Assembly (NCBI RefSeq): GCF_031143425.1
Contig: NC_090451.1
Coordinates: 663,490,575-663,554,574, forward strand
From: Pleurodeles waltl
Lineage: Eukaryota > Chordata > Amphibia > Caudata > Salamandridae
Length of the DNA: 64,000 bases
Direction: 5' to 3'
Positions 47,316 through 60,289 of this stretch are shown here, one piece after another. Both the position numbers and the translations under genes were made by a program. Under the pieces are notes generated by a model, which was given only the letters and a program-made list of their open reading frames with translations, made no database searches and was not told the origin of the DNA. Position 1 is the stretch's first letter, and the number at the start of each line of letters is the position of its first letter.

Positions 47316-50300
47316 ATGCATAAACAACAGATTGCACAGAGATAAAGGCAGACAGGCATAACTGGTACACAGATGCAAGTAGGAGCACAGAGTGTATAGG
47401 GAGTATACAATTAACCATGAAAAAACAGCAATACAGAAACTATGGAACTGTGGTGTTGCTTCTTTGAACTGTACTGCATTGAATGCTTGAGAAGCCTCAT
47501 TAGACCTAGATGCACTGTTTCAATATTTTACATACGTCATCAATTATGTATTTTTTACAAAACGTAAACACGTTTATTTCTGAGCTTCACATTGGTGGAA
47601 ATTAATAATTTACAGGAGTGACATAATGCCAGTGAGATAAATGCCTGAAACCACTACTGTTTAAGCAACAATAGTTACATGTCATATACAGTCTATATGA
47701 GTGAGTAATATTGCCTCTGAAATCTAATTTATTTTACAATTTTGAGAATGCGTTTCATTGTGGGAGGCGTGGGCCTGCAGATACAGATCCTTTTAAAGTA
47801 TTTCTTTGAACATAAAAATTTTATTTTGAGCTAAAGGTTAAAGGACACAGTGCATACCCTGATAAGGAAATGCTAGGCTTTCTGCAGAGCTTAAACATAT
47901 GTTTTTGCAGTCACCTCTCCAGACAGTGGAACTGTATTGCCTGAATTCCTACAGCTTGAAAAACGGAGACAAATCTCTCCTTAGAAATTCAATGAGGGCC
48001 TTGTTAGGAAGGTGCTGTTGATTACATGCTTTCCTTAATACTGAAGGTTTGGAAGATGCTAAGTGTGAGAAGTGGATCTGCAGTTTATGTTGCTCAGGTG
48101 AAGAAGTCTCTAGTACCGGCCTTTCCTTTTGTGTGTTTGATTACTGCTGCAGGAAGGCTGAATGACAGCTAGATGGAATATTGCACTCTTCATTGGGCCT
48201 ATGTTTTTGGTGGCCCAGACTGGAGACAGCCCCAGTTCCACATACCTTGAGAAACTTTACTTTATACACAAATTCACTAAAAGAGTCCCTGTTCTCCTTC
48301 ATATGATCTTGTGGGAGAAAGTGGAGTAGCATCTGTCATGCAAACATTTAAAAGACAACATTCCTGGTATTGCATTTTCCTTCCACCGTATTTTATGGGA
48401 AAATCAACACATATGTATTTTAATTTTAGTTACCCATTGTTGGTGGTGGTGTGTACATGCTCGAATTCTTATATTCCAAAGCAATATTGCAACACATACA
48501 AATAATGTTGCTCCTTTCTACAGTTTTGCATGTTAGCTCAAAAAGCCTCCACAATTTTCCTAAAAATGTTGCACGAAAATTGGCCTTGACTTAAAACTTC
48601 TGATTGTCAACTTCCCTTTTTCTTTAGGATTACTCTCTCCTTCCTTTCTACCCTGTGCCTCCTCCAACTGATCACACCCTAAACTAAGTCACATGCATGT
48701 TTGCCTTAATCCCTATTACTGTACCCCAGCAAATTGCCCACACCTCTTTTCAAAGATCACAACCTCTCCTTTAATCGTCATACCTCTGCAACCTAATAAT
48801 ACCTAATCTCCTGTAGGTCATCTATTCATACTACCAACAAAAGCATGAATGGACATACCCCTCTCGCAATAAAGATCACACCTATCTCGTATTAATTTAA
48901 TCTACCACATAGAATCTGCAGTAAAAACATGGCATGGTTTCCTGAAGACAGCTAAACTAATCCCATTAACAAACAATACCAAAAAACACATGAAACCTGG
49001 GTCCTGCCTGGTGTAAAGTACTGCAGTGCCTTGGTATATTAATGCATTTACAATGCAATATATAAACAACCTACACTGATACTAACACCATCACACTCAG
49101 TGGTCCGGCTGTTGACTGTAGCTCATACAGCATGTATAATAATTCTCTTTTTTTACTGCTAGACACTCTTACACTTACAAAAGCCGAAACTGGTAAAGGC
49201 CATGCCTATCACCCAGTACTACAACAGACCACAACAATAAACCAACCATCACCAACTGAACAGGTGTGGAATAACTGAGGAGATCGTTCCATATGCCGCA
49301 GACCGACAGAGGGCTAATTTAGCCCACCATTGCAGGTCTCACCTAGGTGAATACTATAACTGCTTCTTGATATCTCACAATGACAATCAAATATGGGATG
49401 ACATTAACAAAGTCCATCACAGCAGATCTCGCCACCACTTCTCTCTTTAACCTATGCCTGCTCAGGACCATAAACTTTATATAAAGTACATCACAGAGGA
49501 CAACCCAGTGCAGTAACCAGCTTAGTTGAATAGGAACACAGAAATGCCACAAAGGGACCTGCAGAGCTGCTCAAACTTGCCAACACACTGAAAACCATAA
49601 ACTGTGTGGCTCTTTCTCACACTTCTTAATTCATCACACTGCTAAGCGCTGCATCCCATACCAAGATATCTGCCCCTCGTTGTCATCAAGCATGGCATGG
49701 AAAAAATTCAAAGTTTCAGCACACCACACAGGTGTAGTTAGCGCTATATAAATGTTGCAATACAATACTTATGGACTGGTGGAGCTTTTCTCCTTCATAC
49801 AATTAGAAAGGTTTTTTAAACACTTGTTTTATTTAAAATACTATCACTGCACATAAGTTGTTTTATATTTCTTCTTCACAAGTGACCGGAGTACAGGAGA
49901 ATAAGGGCAACATCATTTATGACCTGATCAGGTGCTACCATATGTTTGTTTCCTGGCCAAAGCAGAGAGATAATGGAGTAATTCACCCCCCCCCCAATAG
50001 GTGACATCATGTCATATAGCCAGTTAAAATGCAGCGCCTCCCATTCTCCCAGAATCCAAGATGCCCGCGTCTAGTAGGCTCCACCCACCCAAATAGATTT
50101 TGGAAGCAAATGCTTCTTTCCGGTGCTAGACACAATGAACATACAATGGCGCCACCTGTGTCCTGGTGAGAGGTACTGTCTTAGTATTAGGCTGTCTTAG
50201 TACCGCCAGGTCAGTACTTTTAAGTCCATGCCAGCAAACATATTTAGAAAAGCAGCACAATCTGGTATTTTCCCTTTTGAAACAAAACCTAAAACAGCAA

Positions 50301-50800
50301 ACACAAAGGGAAATCTGTTAAAAAGGATTTGCGTGCTGTCTAAATCCTCCCAGAATTAACATTAGAGCAAACAGACAGATACATCCCACCTTATAAGAGA
50401 AGCCTAACAATCTTCCACTGACTATCTTTCATCTACCAGCTTTTGGCTGTTCCAGAATAGCAAAATGTAAATAAATGGCCGGCATTTTTTCTAAGAAATA
50501 TGATAATCCTAATTGCGGTTCCCAATTCAATACACAAAATAAATATGTGAAAGGCATCTCATGCAAATTCAATAGAAGGTGGAGGTTAGGGAGAAAGAGA
50601 GAAAGCAAAGAGAGAGGTAAGAGACAGAGCGAGGGGAGAGACAGAGAGGTAGGAGAGAGCGAGGGATAAAGGGCCAGCCAGGACACATCTCTACTGTGCA
50701 CACTGCACATCTCCACTGTCAAGATTTCAGTTTTTCTCTTTCCCTATAATTGGGAAATCTGAATTTCAAATTGAAAATGGAAATGAATGTGCATCTTGAA
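47316..50800. other. unassigned intronic DNA with a purine-rich patch
   Basis: No exon is supported. A LINE/SINE-like tail GTGTAGTTAGCGCTATATAA occurs at about 49733. A GA-rich stretch lies at about 50576-50665, with GAGAGAGAGGTAAGAGACAG-type units. Other content is not recognisable. Confidence 0.4.
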
Positions 50801-50801
50801 G

Positions 50802-50935
50802 AGGGCTCCCGGTTTTATTCAATGTTCTCTTTTGACATTTCTGTTTTTATTAATACATATTTATTTTTTGTTCATTTTATCTACGTTTATCCATATTTAT
50901 TTTGTGATTTGTGAAATAACGATTCCGAAACTAGT
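50802..50935. mobile_element. half copy of the AT-rich GGCTCC-family element
   Basis: AGGGCTCCCGGTTTTATTCA followed by TTTTATTAATACATATTTAT and TTTATCCATATTTATTTTGT resembles the left half of 55192 (GGGCTCCTGGCTTTAT, TTATTCCATATTAATTC). No right end is seen. Confidence 0.4.
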
Positions 50936-51639
50936 ACATTTCCACAGTTATTCAACCATTATATGTTAATTCAAACGGGCTGCCTGACTGGTTCTAGCTC
51001 TGCAAATAGCCATATATAATGCAACACTATTGTCACATGAAACCATTGCCATTTAAGTGAAAAATATGCACAACTCCAGCTATTTTAGGTTAACCTTCAC
51101 ACAAAGCCCTTCATGTTCATCTGCAAAGATAATGTTCTTGCAATCATGCCTGAAAGATTTCAGAATCACTGAAAACCAACCTAGTTACTGAAATTTTAAA
51201 TAAAGATTTTAAAATAAAGACAGAAGTATTTTGCCATTAGAAATGTGTAACAATCAGTAGAAATTAAGAATTGGAAACTTTGATCATAAACCACTAACAA
51301 CACGGAAGCTTAATCAGCATTCAACTTTTCCAAAAGTGTATCCTGACCTTTGGATGCTCTCCAGTAAATATTCTTCCAACCACTTTTCCTACACACTGAG
51401 ACATTTTGGGGGAATTGCGTTCACCTTCCCACTCTGGAAAAAGATTTACTCCTGCTCTTGCCAGTAGTAAATCAAACCTATGACCATTTCAGGATAGGGA
51501 GGGGTCAGAGAGTATTTGGATAATATCCACAGTTCTCCATATTGTAGGTCGTTCCAGACTTACCAGGAAAGTCCCATCTTGAATATCCACTTCCTACCCT
51601 TTGAGGGGATTTAATATCATATACTATTTCAGCATTTCT
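50936..51639. other. unassigned intronic DNA
   Basis: Nothing supportable was seen, although the upstream part of the LINE relic may begin here unreadably. Confidence 0.4.
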
Positions 51640-52180
51640 ACCCTGATCCCTTCTTCTAGTGATTGGAATCTAGGCTTCATATTTGACAATGACCTTTCAT
51701 TTTCTTTTCAAATCAGTCAGGTCTCTGCTGCCTGTTTCTCAATTCTAAGCATGCTCAGTGATTACTTCTTGCCTTAGCCGTGGTAATGCCCTGTACCTTG
51801 GTATCCCATAATTAGCTCTAGACTGTGGCATCCCTTCTCATTCTGATCTTCCTTTGTGCTCTTTGGTCAGCCCCCATCCCCAAGCTCTGCACGGGCTCCT
51901 TACCCAGAAGCAATCTATTTTCATAACCTTTTTTTTTTAATCAATCACTGCCCCTTTTCTGATACTGGACCTGTATCCCTCCGGTGCAAATTCAATGCAT
52001 ACATCCAACTCGCCCTCTTCTCATCTGCCAATCCCTTCTTTGTCCCTCACATTTCTTGCACTAAGGTGGTCTCCTTTTCCCCTGCTAAGCTCCTGAACTC
52101 TCCTTCAGTCTGTAGCTGACAATCTTCTTGCCATCTCCAGTTCAGAAGGAAATTCAAACCTTGGCTTTTTCAGAGTAGGT
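51640..52180 (+). pseudogene. L2-type LINE ORF2 C-terminal relic
   Basis: A broken plus-strand frame reads WNLGFIFDNDLSFSFQI (about 51667-51717), matching the R/NLGVxxDxxLSFxxQI motif of L2/CR1 reverse-transcriptase thumbs. A weaker HWLP-region-like stretch follows, then VSFSPAKLLNSP and FRRKFKPWLF (to about 52170), equivalent to FSVAAPRLWNSLP and FKxxLKTxLF at the protein's C-terminus. The order is correct and the spacing roughly right; stops and frameshifts are many. It is an inert molecular fossil. Confidence 0.65.
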
Positions 52181-54590
52181 GGTGTAGTAAAGGCAATACA
52201 CTGTTAAGCTTTGAAGTTGATTTACTGCCAAAGAAATACCCTGGCACAATAGAATGGAGCAGGAACAGCTGCTGCTACACCGACCAAATCTCCAGATCTG
52301 CCTTTGTAATACTCAATTTTACATCACAACATTCTAATACAGGAATGTAGGGTAGGCACCGGATCCCAACCTCCACATATATATATTTCAACAAGTATGA
52401 TTAAAAGAGCAGGGTCACAAAGGGTGATTGATTCCTTCTAGATTGCATCCATTTTAGTGCCAGGATTCCCTTTGGAGTATTTGCTGCATTCTTCAAACCT
52501 AACTAACACAATTTTTCATACTGTTGTTCTCATTAACCTCCAGAAATTGAAGTCATAGTTTGAGAGTTAAACGTAGGAAAATGGATATTCCAGGAGAGGT
52601 ACAAAGGTGTGGCTATTGTGAATGTTGGGAAAACCTAGAAAGTCTTAACTGTTCATCAACAATCCCAATGTTCAGTCCCACTATGAACACTCACATTTAT
52701 TGCCATAAATGCTGTTCTAAGTTTTCAAACTAGGCTGAAAACACACAAATAACCAAATATTTTCTATAGATTTGGAGAAAGGTATTTCTCTAGTAGGACA
52801 AAAAGGAAAATAAACACAAAGCACAGCTGTGTCATCTTCATCACCCTATGGAGCCTGAAATGTGTAGTCCCAAAAGCTTGTACCATACTTGCCAGGTGGA
52901 ATAAGGTTATGGGTTTCCCCAGTATGAACTCCACCAACACCTAATCAGGTCTTGGATCAACGTGCCATCAAGCATGCTCCGATATGTATCTACAAAAAGA
53001 GAAGACAGTTTAAAAAGTGTGGGCAACTTCTGACATGTTTTAAAAAGGAATACAAGACTGCAAAGATCTACAAATTCGGGGCATGAACAGAAAACAACAG
53101 TTTCATGTATTAGGGTCCTTATGCAGTAGATGCTTTGTGAATCCTATAAAATCGGTATTTATAAATCGCTGTTGTAAGTTACTAGCCCGAAAGTGATTAT
53201 GTTTGAGGTCCAATAATCAATAATTAATGTTCTGTCACTTTTTACATGTAACTTCTATGACGGGAGCCATGCTACTGTAAATGACTCCGAAATTAGACCA
53301 GTTGTGGCTTGGTAACAGCTCTGTGCCGGAGTCTATTACACACGTCAAGGGCATTTAACAACCAGTATAGGGCTCGGCATCGGGCTATGATGCTATAGAA
53401 CTGAGTCCTACGGTAGCATTAACAGGCCCAATCTTTAGCTGTTATGAATATATTTCATGACTACTTTCACAGATATACTGGCAGTGTCCTCTTTAGGGAA
53501 TGCCTAGGTCTCTGATTCTACCTCGGTGATGTGTGGTTGTGCCGGCTGTCTTGAGCCCGACAGAAGGTGCAGCTCGTGCAGGTGACTGTCTTCATCACGA
53601 CTTCTAATGGCTGGAGTGAAGAGCACTTGGAAATACAGACAGCGCAGGGCAGCAGCCAATCAGGCCACTGGGTTCTTCTCTTGTTAAACGTCTACGGTCA
53701 ATTACTCTGGCTCTGCCAGACCTCATCTGTGTCTATGGGGAGGCTTCCACAAAGACAACACTGTCTTTCCTTATTAGTAAGAGTCGTGGTTCAGGCGGGT
53801 TGGGCCCTTGCGTCTCAGTCTGAAGATCACACAGGTTTCTAAGCAGAAGTAATAGTCACATGTGATAGATGACTGGTTGATGGGTTATGTGGCAATGTCC
53901 TGATCGCCTCTAGGCACTCCGTTCACTTGAAGAGGCTGACAGAATAAATGGGGACCGCTCGAGAGGATGTCAACGTCGATTTATTTCATTGTTATCAAAT
54001 GTAAAGAAACAATCACAAATGTAGCAAAAAGCTTTGGCTTTTTATAGTGCCTGCACATCGTGACATACAACATAGAGGCACTTGTCTACCCACACAGCAC
54101 ACATACTTGCAAATGTGCAGGCACGGAGCAACACTTCTATTATGCACATAAAAATATACCAAACTACAACAGCACATAATAAAACGTAACAAAGAAATTC
54201 CAACAAAAAGGCACTGAATTAGATATACATGCTGTGAAGACAGAGAACCGGATAAGTGAAACTTTCTCAGTGAGAAAGCCAGACACTAATACCTGCTACA
54301 TGTCGTGGCAGGGTGCATCTCTGCAAGCTGCTACCATGTCAAGTTGTTTTCAACCCCACAAAGTGTGTTTTCTTTGCTTTGCTTTGCAGCATTAGCTTAC
54401 AGGATACTTTTGCTAACAACAACCCATGTGAAACCCTTTCAAGAAGAAAAATAAAGTTATTGTGCTCTTTTAATCTGTTGGTGCCAATCTGTTTTCCACT
54501 ACTTTTTCAAGATCTGTATTCTTGCTTTTCGAGTCGTACTATTGCAGTGTGTTCTACTTACTGCTTTTGTCGCCATCTTGCATAGTTATG
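52181..54590. other. unassigned intronic DNA
   Basis: No exon or bounded repeat can be supported. Frames at 53567-53842 and 54313-54585 have no recognisable domain. Confidence 0.4.
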
Positions 54591-55190
54591 GTATGCTGCT
54601 GTTGTGGTGGTGGTGTTACAATAACGTAGTTGCTGCATTGCATTATAGTTACAGTTGGTTGGTAGCTGCAATCATAATGACAGGGTTCTATGGTGGCAGT
54701 TAAAAAAAAAATCTTATTGTAGTGCTATTTAGTTTTCATATTGTAGCACCGTAATGTTGCGTTGCAGTTGTGTTGTTGTCATACTGTAGAAATGAAGAAG
54801 TGCTATGCCATGCATGTAGTGTTGCAGTGCTGCAGATGCACTGTAGTAATGTGCTTCTAGTGTTGTGGTTGTAACTGTAGTGATGTAGTGGTCCCGATGC
54901 ATTTGTATTTTTCTGTAATTGTAGTGCTCTAGATATGGCCTACGATGGTTATGTGGTGTGGTGTCCCTGAGCTGTGGTGTAATACAATTTCAACTAAGGA
55001 GTTGTTATTGAACCATAAGGTTGTGGTTGTTATGAGGTTAGATTATAGTTATATTAATTTATATTTACAATTGTTGCAATGTAAGAGAGTTATATTTTCA
55101 CTATTGGTGTGGCATCTGTACTTGTAAAGCTACCTTCATCATAGTGGCAGCGTTTTAAATTGTAATATTGTTACATTTTTAGTATTACAA
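54591..55190. repeat. degenerate GTTGTAGTG-type repeat, left part
   Basis: Recurrent GTTGTGGTGG, GTAGTGTTGCAGTGCTG and TTGTAGTG phrases, G/T-rich and C-poor on the plus strand. The same repeat resumes at about 55690-56060. Confidence 0.6.
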
Positions 55191-55191
55191 C

Positions 55192-55684
55192 CAGGGCTCC
55201 TGGCTTTATGGTATTTATTTTTCAACATTTCCGACTGAATTTACCGATATTATTTTTTTGTCCATCTTATTGGTATTATTCCATATTAATTCTGGGTTTT
55301 GAGAGCAAATGGAGATGTACAAATGTTATATTTTTGCCTTTATTTAACTGATAAACATGCACTCATACTTTGCTGCATCTGATGTTTTTAGGTAATTAAG
55401 CAGCCAAATATAACAAAACGCTACACTCACAGGTAAAAATGTATATTATGTATAAATATTTGTTAATATAAGCCTGTGTTTAAATACATTTAATGCTGTT
55501 TTTTTTCAACTCTCCAAGATGTCTATCTGCTCAGCAGTTGGCCTAGAATTCATAAGGGACAGCATGGAGAGTCCCTCAAAAGAGGCATCATTTTATGTAT
55601 ATTTCCGCATTTAAAAATAAATACAGATTGTTTTCGGTCTCTTACCTGTAAAAATCAGTAAAAACAGAAAACTGGGAGCCTTAG
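55192..55684. mobile_element. AT-rich inverted-repeat element (GGCTCC...GGAGCC family), about 490 bp
   Basis: The left end CAGGGCTCCTGGCTTTATGG and right end ACAGAAAACTGGGAGCC are inverted. The flanks ATTACAAC and GTTCTAAC agree at five of eight bases, so a hAT-type 8-bp duplication is possible but unproven. The element separates two parts of the GTTGTAGTG repeat. Confidence 0.5.
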
Positions 55685-55689
55685 TTCTA

Positions 55690-56060
55690 ACTGTATGGCT
55701 GCAACTGTAATGTTATAGTTCTAGTTGTAACTGTTAAATATTAGTATTAGAGCATTGTTGTGGTGGAGGTGCAGTGATATTAATGAGGTGGTGCCATAGT
55801 GTTATAGTACTGAGTCTTGGTGTAATTTCCTATTTGAAGTGTTTGTCTTGAAGTGTTGTATCTGTGGTGCTGTTGTAATGTTGTTATGGTGTAATGTTAT
55901 AGTTTTGTGGTACTCAGCTACTGCCTTCAACATTACAAACAAATATAATTTTCTTGTATCATTGTAGTGCAGTAGTTGTAGTGATACAGAGTTGCAGTCT
56001 TATTGCTGCAGAGTTGAGGCTGCAGTATTATAATGGTAGTGTTGAAGTAGTAGCAGTTTT
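55690..56060. repeat. degenerate GTTGTAGTG-type repeat, right part
   Basis: AGTTCTAGTTGTAACTG, GTGTTGTATCTGTGGTGCTG and GTAGTTGTAGTGATACAG continue the repeat seen at 54591-55190. Confidence 0.55.
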
Positions 56061-59000
56061 TATTCATGTACTGGTTTGTGTTGAAGCGTTGTTGGGCCTC
56101 CCAGTGGGCAGAGGAGATAGGTAAAGGCAGGACACTCTCAATGACACCAAGGCCCTCATTACGTCTTCAGCGGTCTTTTTCAAAGACTGCAGAGGCCGCG
56201 GGCACCTTCATACCGCCAGTGTCAGTCGGTGCTCACAACAGCCCTAGTTATAACATACAGTAATTCTGTATCTATTTGTACAGCGAGCCCTCGCCCCAAG
56301 TGTAGGGGTGCTCTTAGTTAAACATTTTGCTACATAGGAGATTTATAACATCAGCCTACAATAACTATATATATATATAGATATCTATGATAAACATTGT
56401 GAATTGGCCTAGCTACAATTTAGAGAGTTACTAAGACAGAAATAGCTTGAAAGGGTGTGTTTTTAGTTGAAGAAGATTGTCATGAGATTTGGTATTCTTC
56501 TCCTTAAGGATTCACAGATCCGTTTCTTCTTTTTTTGAGGGACTCCGAGTCAGTCTCGTTTTTCATGATCAACACAAACCTACCAAAGAATCTCACTTAC
56601 AGGTTGCAAAGGCTACAAAATTGAGTGGCTAGAATATGTTTGAAACATGCATATTAAACTTTTCCAGAAAGCAAAAGACCAGAATATCTGTAGAACCTGG
56701 CCGACCATTATAGACCAACTATGAGTCGAGGGACAGTGACAGCATTCTGATGCAACCAATGGACCAGCAGCATTCTCAATAGTAAACTACTGACCACACA
56801 GCTCATCTTTGTGGAGTCGCCTTTATCAAGGGAATCGTATAACGGGTCACAGCTCTAGCAGAAGCTGTTGGATGCACACTAGGAAAACAATTACCTGAAA
56901 TGGCACTGTAGGGTACATTTGCCTGAGCTGCAACACGTGTTCATGTGTAGAGAGCTTTATTTATATTGTGTGAGTTCTGTAAAGTGCTATGCGTTACCTT
57001 TTGGTTACTTCAAGGGCTGTTGCAATTGACTATATACAGATGTATGGGGTTACTATGAAGTAAAGGTGCCAGAGTCCGATTGGATGGTTGGAGCAAATAT
57101 CCAATGCTTTGTGATTAGGTGTGCTAGAAGAATATCAAGTAGTTTTATATCAATGTCCTGAAATATACAACAAGGTACAAAGATATAGAGTTAAGAGTAG
57201 TGAATCTATACTTATCCATAGATGGTTAACTTTGAGATATATTTAGTATTGTGAAGTCAATATGTTTGACCTCTATATTCAGACATACAACCTTTGATTT
57301 CTACCCTGGAAATGTGAGTAATGAGGTTACCTAAATAATAAGCCAGAATAACCCAGTCTTTCGAAGATTCCTGAAACTTAAATGGTTGTGCTCGGCTCGC
57401 AAGGTAAGGTTTTCGGCTTTGACAGTGTGGGACCATGAACCTGCTTCCATGTTACGACTTGTGGAATAATCATTGATGGTTCAGGTGGTCTGAGAATGCT
57501 TGGAGGTATTACTGGAGTGTAATGAGCCATCCGTTCCTGCAAGTTCCCAGATTTCTGCAAGGGACTTTGCATCAGTTTGGGCTTTGTGAGCGACATTAAC
57601 ACTGAATGCTAATGTCAGAATAACCACCACAATAGGGCTAATGCATCTCCGGCAGATATCTTTGCTAGAATTCAGATTGTTGAATTCACCTAACCATACT
57701 TCGGAGGTTGATAAAGTGTTCCTCTATGTGGCAAAATAACAACAGCTGCCTATAAAATCAGTTTATCAATCATTCTTTGTAAGAGATAAACTTTTCATTT
57801 GTAGGCTGAGACATTGGCTTGGAGCCCTTCGTATGCCTGTCAAAGTTCAAGTCTCAGGCAGCATTAATCTTTAAACTTGGCCTTTGATACAAAATTGAGA
57901 AAAACCTGGCAAAACCCACATTTATTTGCTCCACAAATTCACAAATATAAAGGACTTCAATTTTGAAACATAATAATACTTTTCTGGGTAAAGGAGATGA
58001 TTTTATTTTACCAGGCAGCAAATCATTGGATCTAAAGCAACTTCCATAACATTTTCCTTTCCACATCCAAGTTTCTTCCAAGCTCATAAACAACGTTTAG
58101 AACTCTAACAGTCGAGCTTGATTTCAAATTGCTAAAATGTGCAGGTATCATTAAAACAAAAATGGCAAATTAGCAGAGGTTGCTTAAAAGACTAAACCTT
58201 TGCAGAAGGGAAGCAGATTTAACCATTTTCCTCTGGATAATCTGCAGCAAGTTAAATTTCGAAAAATATTGCTAGTCCAGTGAAGACCTTTTGATAACTT
58301 TGCTGCTGCAAGAAATTGAAGGTATTTTGTAAATTTGAAAAGTGAACAAAAATATCTGCACAGGTGTGAAGGTTCTCTTCATCATTACGTGTCCCAGAAG
58401 TTCCACACAGTACCTACTCCCCGTGGACTTAGACAGAAAGAATTGTGATACCTCTGTCTGTCCCAGTTCCTGGCTACTCTGTAGACACCTTACTCTGATG
58501 AATGGGCTCAGTGCAACATCACCTTAGTGTTAAAAATATCACTATTGGCCTAGTTATTTTCATGCTGTTAAAAACACTACTCGTATACAACAGAAGGAAT
58601 GGGAGGTTGTGTTTTTTTCTGGCAGCAAATTTCACAACTTGTTGTAAAAGCTACAAAAGTTATGTATATATTAAACAATCTGTTACTGCTGGACTTCGCG
58701 TAATTTGGCAAAGTTGCGGTTGTACGTTACACAACTGTGCACCACTACATTGCATCCACTTCATCGTGAGTCATTACACCTTTTAGGGGTGAAGGTGCCC
58801 CAAGCCCCACTTTTCTATATTTATTTCCATTTTTCTTTTTTGTTTTAAAGAAGCCTTACCCTTAATTAAATTACCGGAAATAAATAGTACCTTAAGATGT
58901 AGTGGGACAATATGGTGGGGATATACAGATACTATATTGAATTATTTCACTGCGCTAAATCTGGTTGGGCGAGATAACCTAAGTGCAATATTAACAACAC

Positions 59001-60025
59001 CACCTCTACACAGTAGAAGGCAATGATTTGCTCTTCATCTAAAGGCCAAGTCTTGGAATGTGGCTGTGTGCTTTGATGGGGGAATGGCTGAACCATATTG
59101 CACGCCATGGCGAATACTACATTTGAAGCCTCCAGGGCTGCTCAGCATTGAGAATAAAGCTCTGTTTTCCCTCTAAACCATAGCAAAGAAATGTCACAGA
59201 CTGGCCCTCTCACTGCAAAAGAGTTCCTTTTTTAACAAAAAACTTGAATAAAACGTTTTAGGCATATGAAACACACAAGAGGCTCTCAATTGGCATATTG
59301 GATGCATTCTCAGGAAATTATATGATTACTACTAATTATGCTAGGTATTTCCCCTACGTCACATCCTGCACCCACCATTCAGATACTGGCACATATTTGA
59401 TTGTTTTAGGTACATTTTTCTATTTTACATTTTTCTACAGTATTGCTCTGCCAAGAGCAGTCTATAAACAGCTGATCTAAGAACATGTCTTGGTGGGACT
59501 CCATCAGAAGTAGTTAATTGCCCAGTTATTGAAGCATAGCGATCCATTTTATCTGAACAATTCTTATTTTTAAATTATTTTTCACAAAGATATTAAGAGT
59601 CTTGCTTGAGTGTCCACCATCTGTCCATGAGAATCACATCATACTGAATATTAAGATAGCCACTTGGGGTACACTGAATCCAAACATCAACCATTACATA
59701 ATAAGTGGTTATTCTGCAAATCTGTATCTAACGGGATGTTCCAGTGTTTTATTCTGATATGTCCAATCAGATATTTATGATCCATGTCTTTTGAAGTTTT
59801 GTTTTGGGTGTGCCTGTTTGTGAGGTGCTCTCTAGTGCAAGGCTTTTCGGAGACTCAGGCAAAATTAAATTTTTCGTCCCCTAACTAAAAGGCCACATCT
59901 TGCAATCTGGAGCCCTATTGTGGTCTTTTGTGATGATGGCACAGGTCAGCTGCCTGCATTCCTTTTAATTAAGTTCTGCAACAGAAGTTAGCTGCTCAAG
60001 GATACTGTGGAACATTCCTGTAAAC
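56061..60025. other. unassigned intronic DNA
   Basis: An AT-dinucleotide run lies at about 56366-56380. The minus frame at 57378-57602 is Pro-rich and unrecognised. No exon is supported. Confidence 0.4.
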
Positions 60026-60289
60026 CAGTGCTTAATTTGTAAATAAAAACGTGCCGGCGCCCAAAGCCCTCCTCTTAAACACAGGACTGCTGCAATTAAA
60101 TGTGGGAACATGGAATACTGAAGCGGCGTAAACCTGAAGCCATCTCGGGCCTCTTTTATCCATATAAAGCCACTCCCTGCCCCTTCAGCTCACTCTTGCA
60201 GCTTTCTACTTCCCCCCTTTGTGACACTTTTTCGTTTTTTTCTTCCTCCGTCTTTCCCATATGTGTCTTTTGCTCGCAGCAAATGCTTG
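60026..60289 (+). mobile_element. CAGTGCTTAATTTG-family hAT-like element, 3' truncated
   Basis: It starts CAGTGCTTAATTTGTAAATA and closely follows the 7158 copy (GTGCCGGCGCCC, GCCATCTCGGGCCTCTTT, CAGCTTTCT, TTTGCTCGCAG). Similarity stops at AAATGCTTG (about 60289), and the CTCAAATTAAGCACTG end is absent. Confidence 0.75.

Noticed and set aside
49720..49760. LINE/SINE-type tail GTTAGCGCTATATAAATG
   Set aside because: The tail is suggestive of L2/RTE-like 3' ends, but no upstream body could be read.
50040..50165. Second possible promoter (CCCAGAATCCAAGATGCCCG and ATGGCGCCACCTG)
   Set aside because: It is not CpG-dense enough and has no associated frame; chance or a repeat is more likely.
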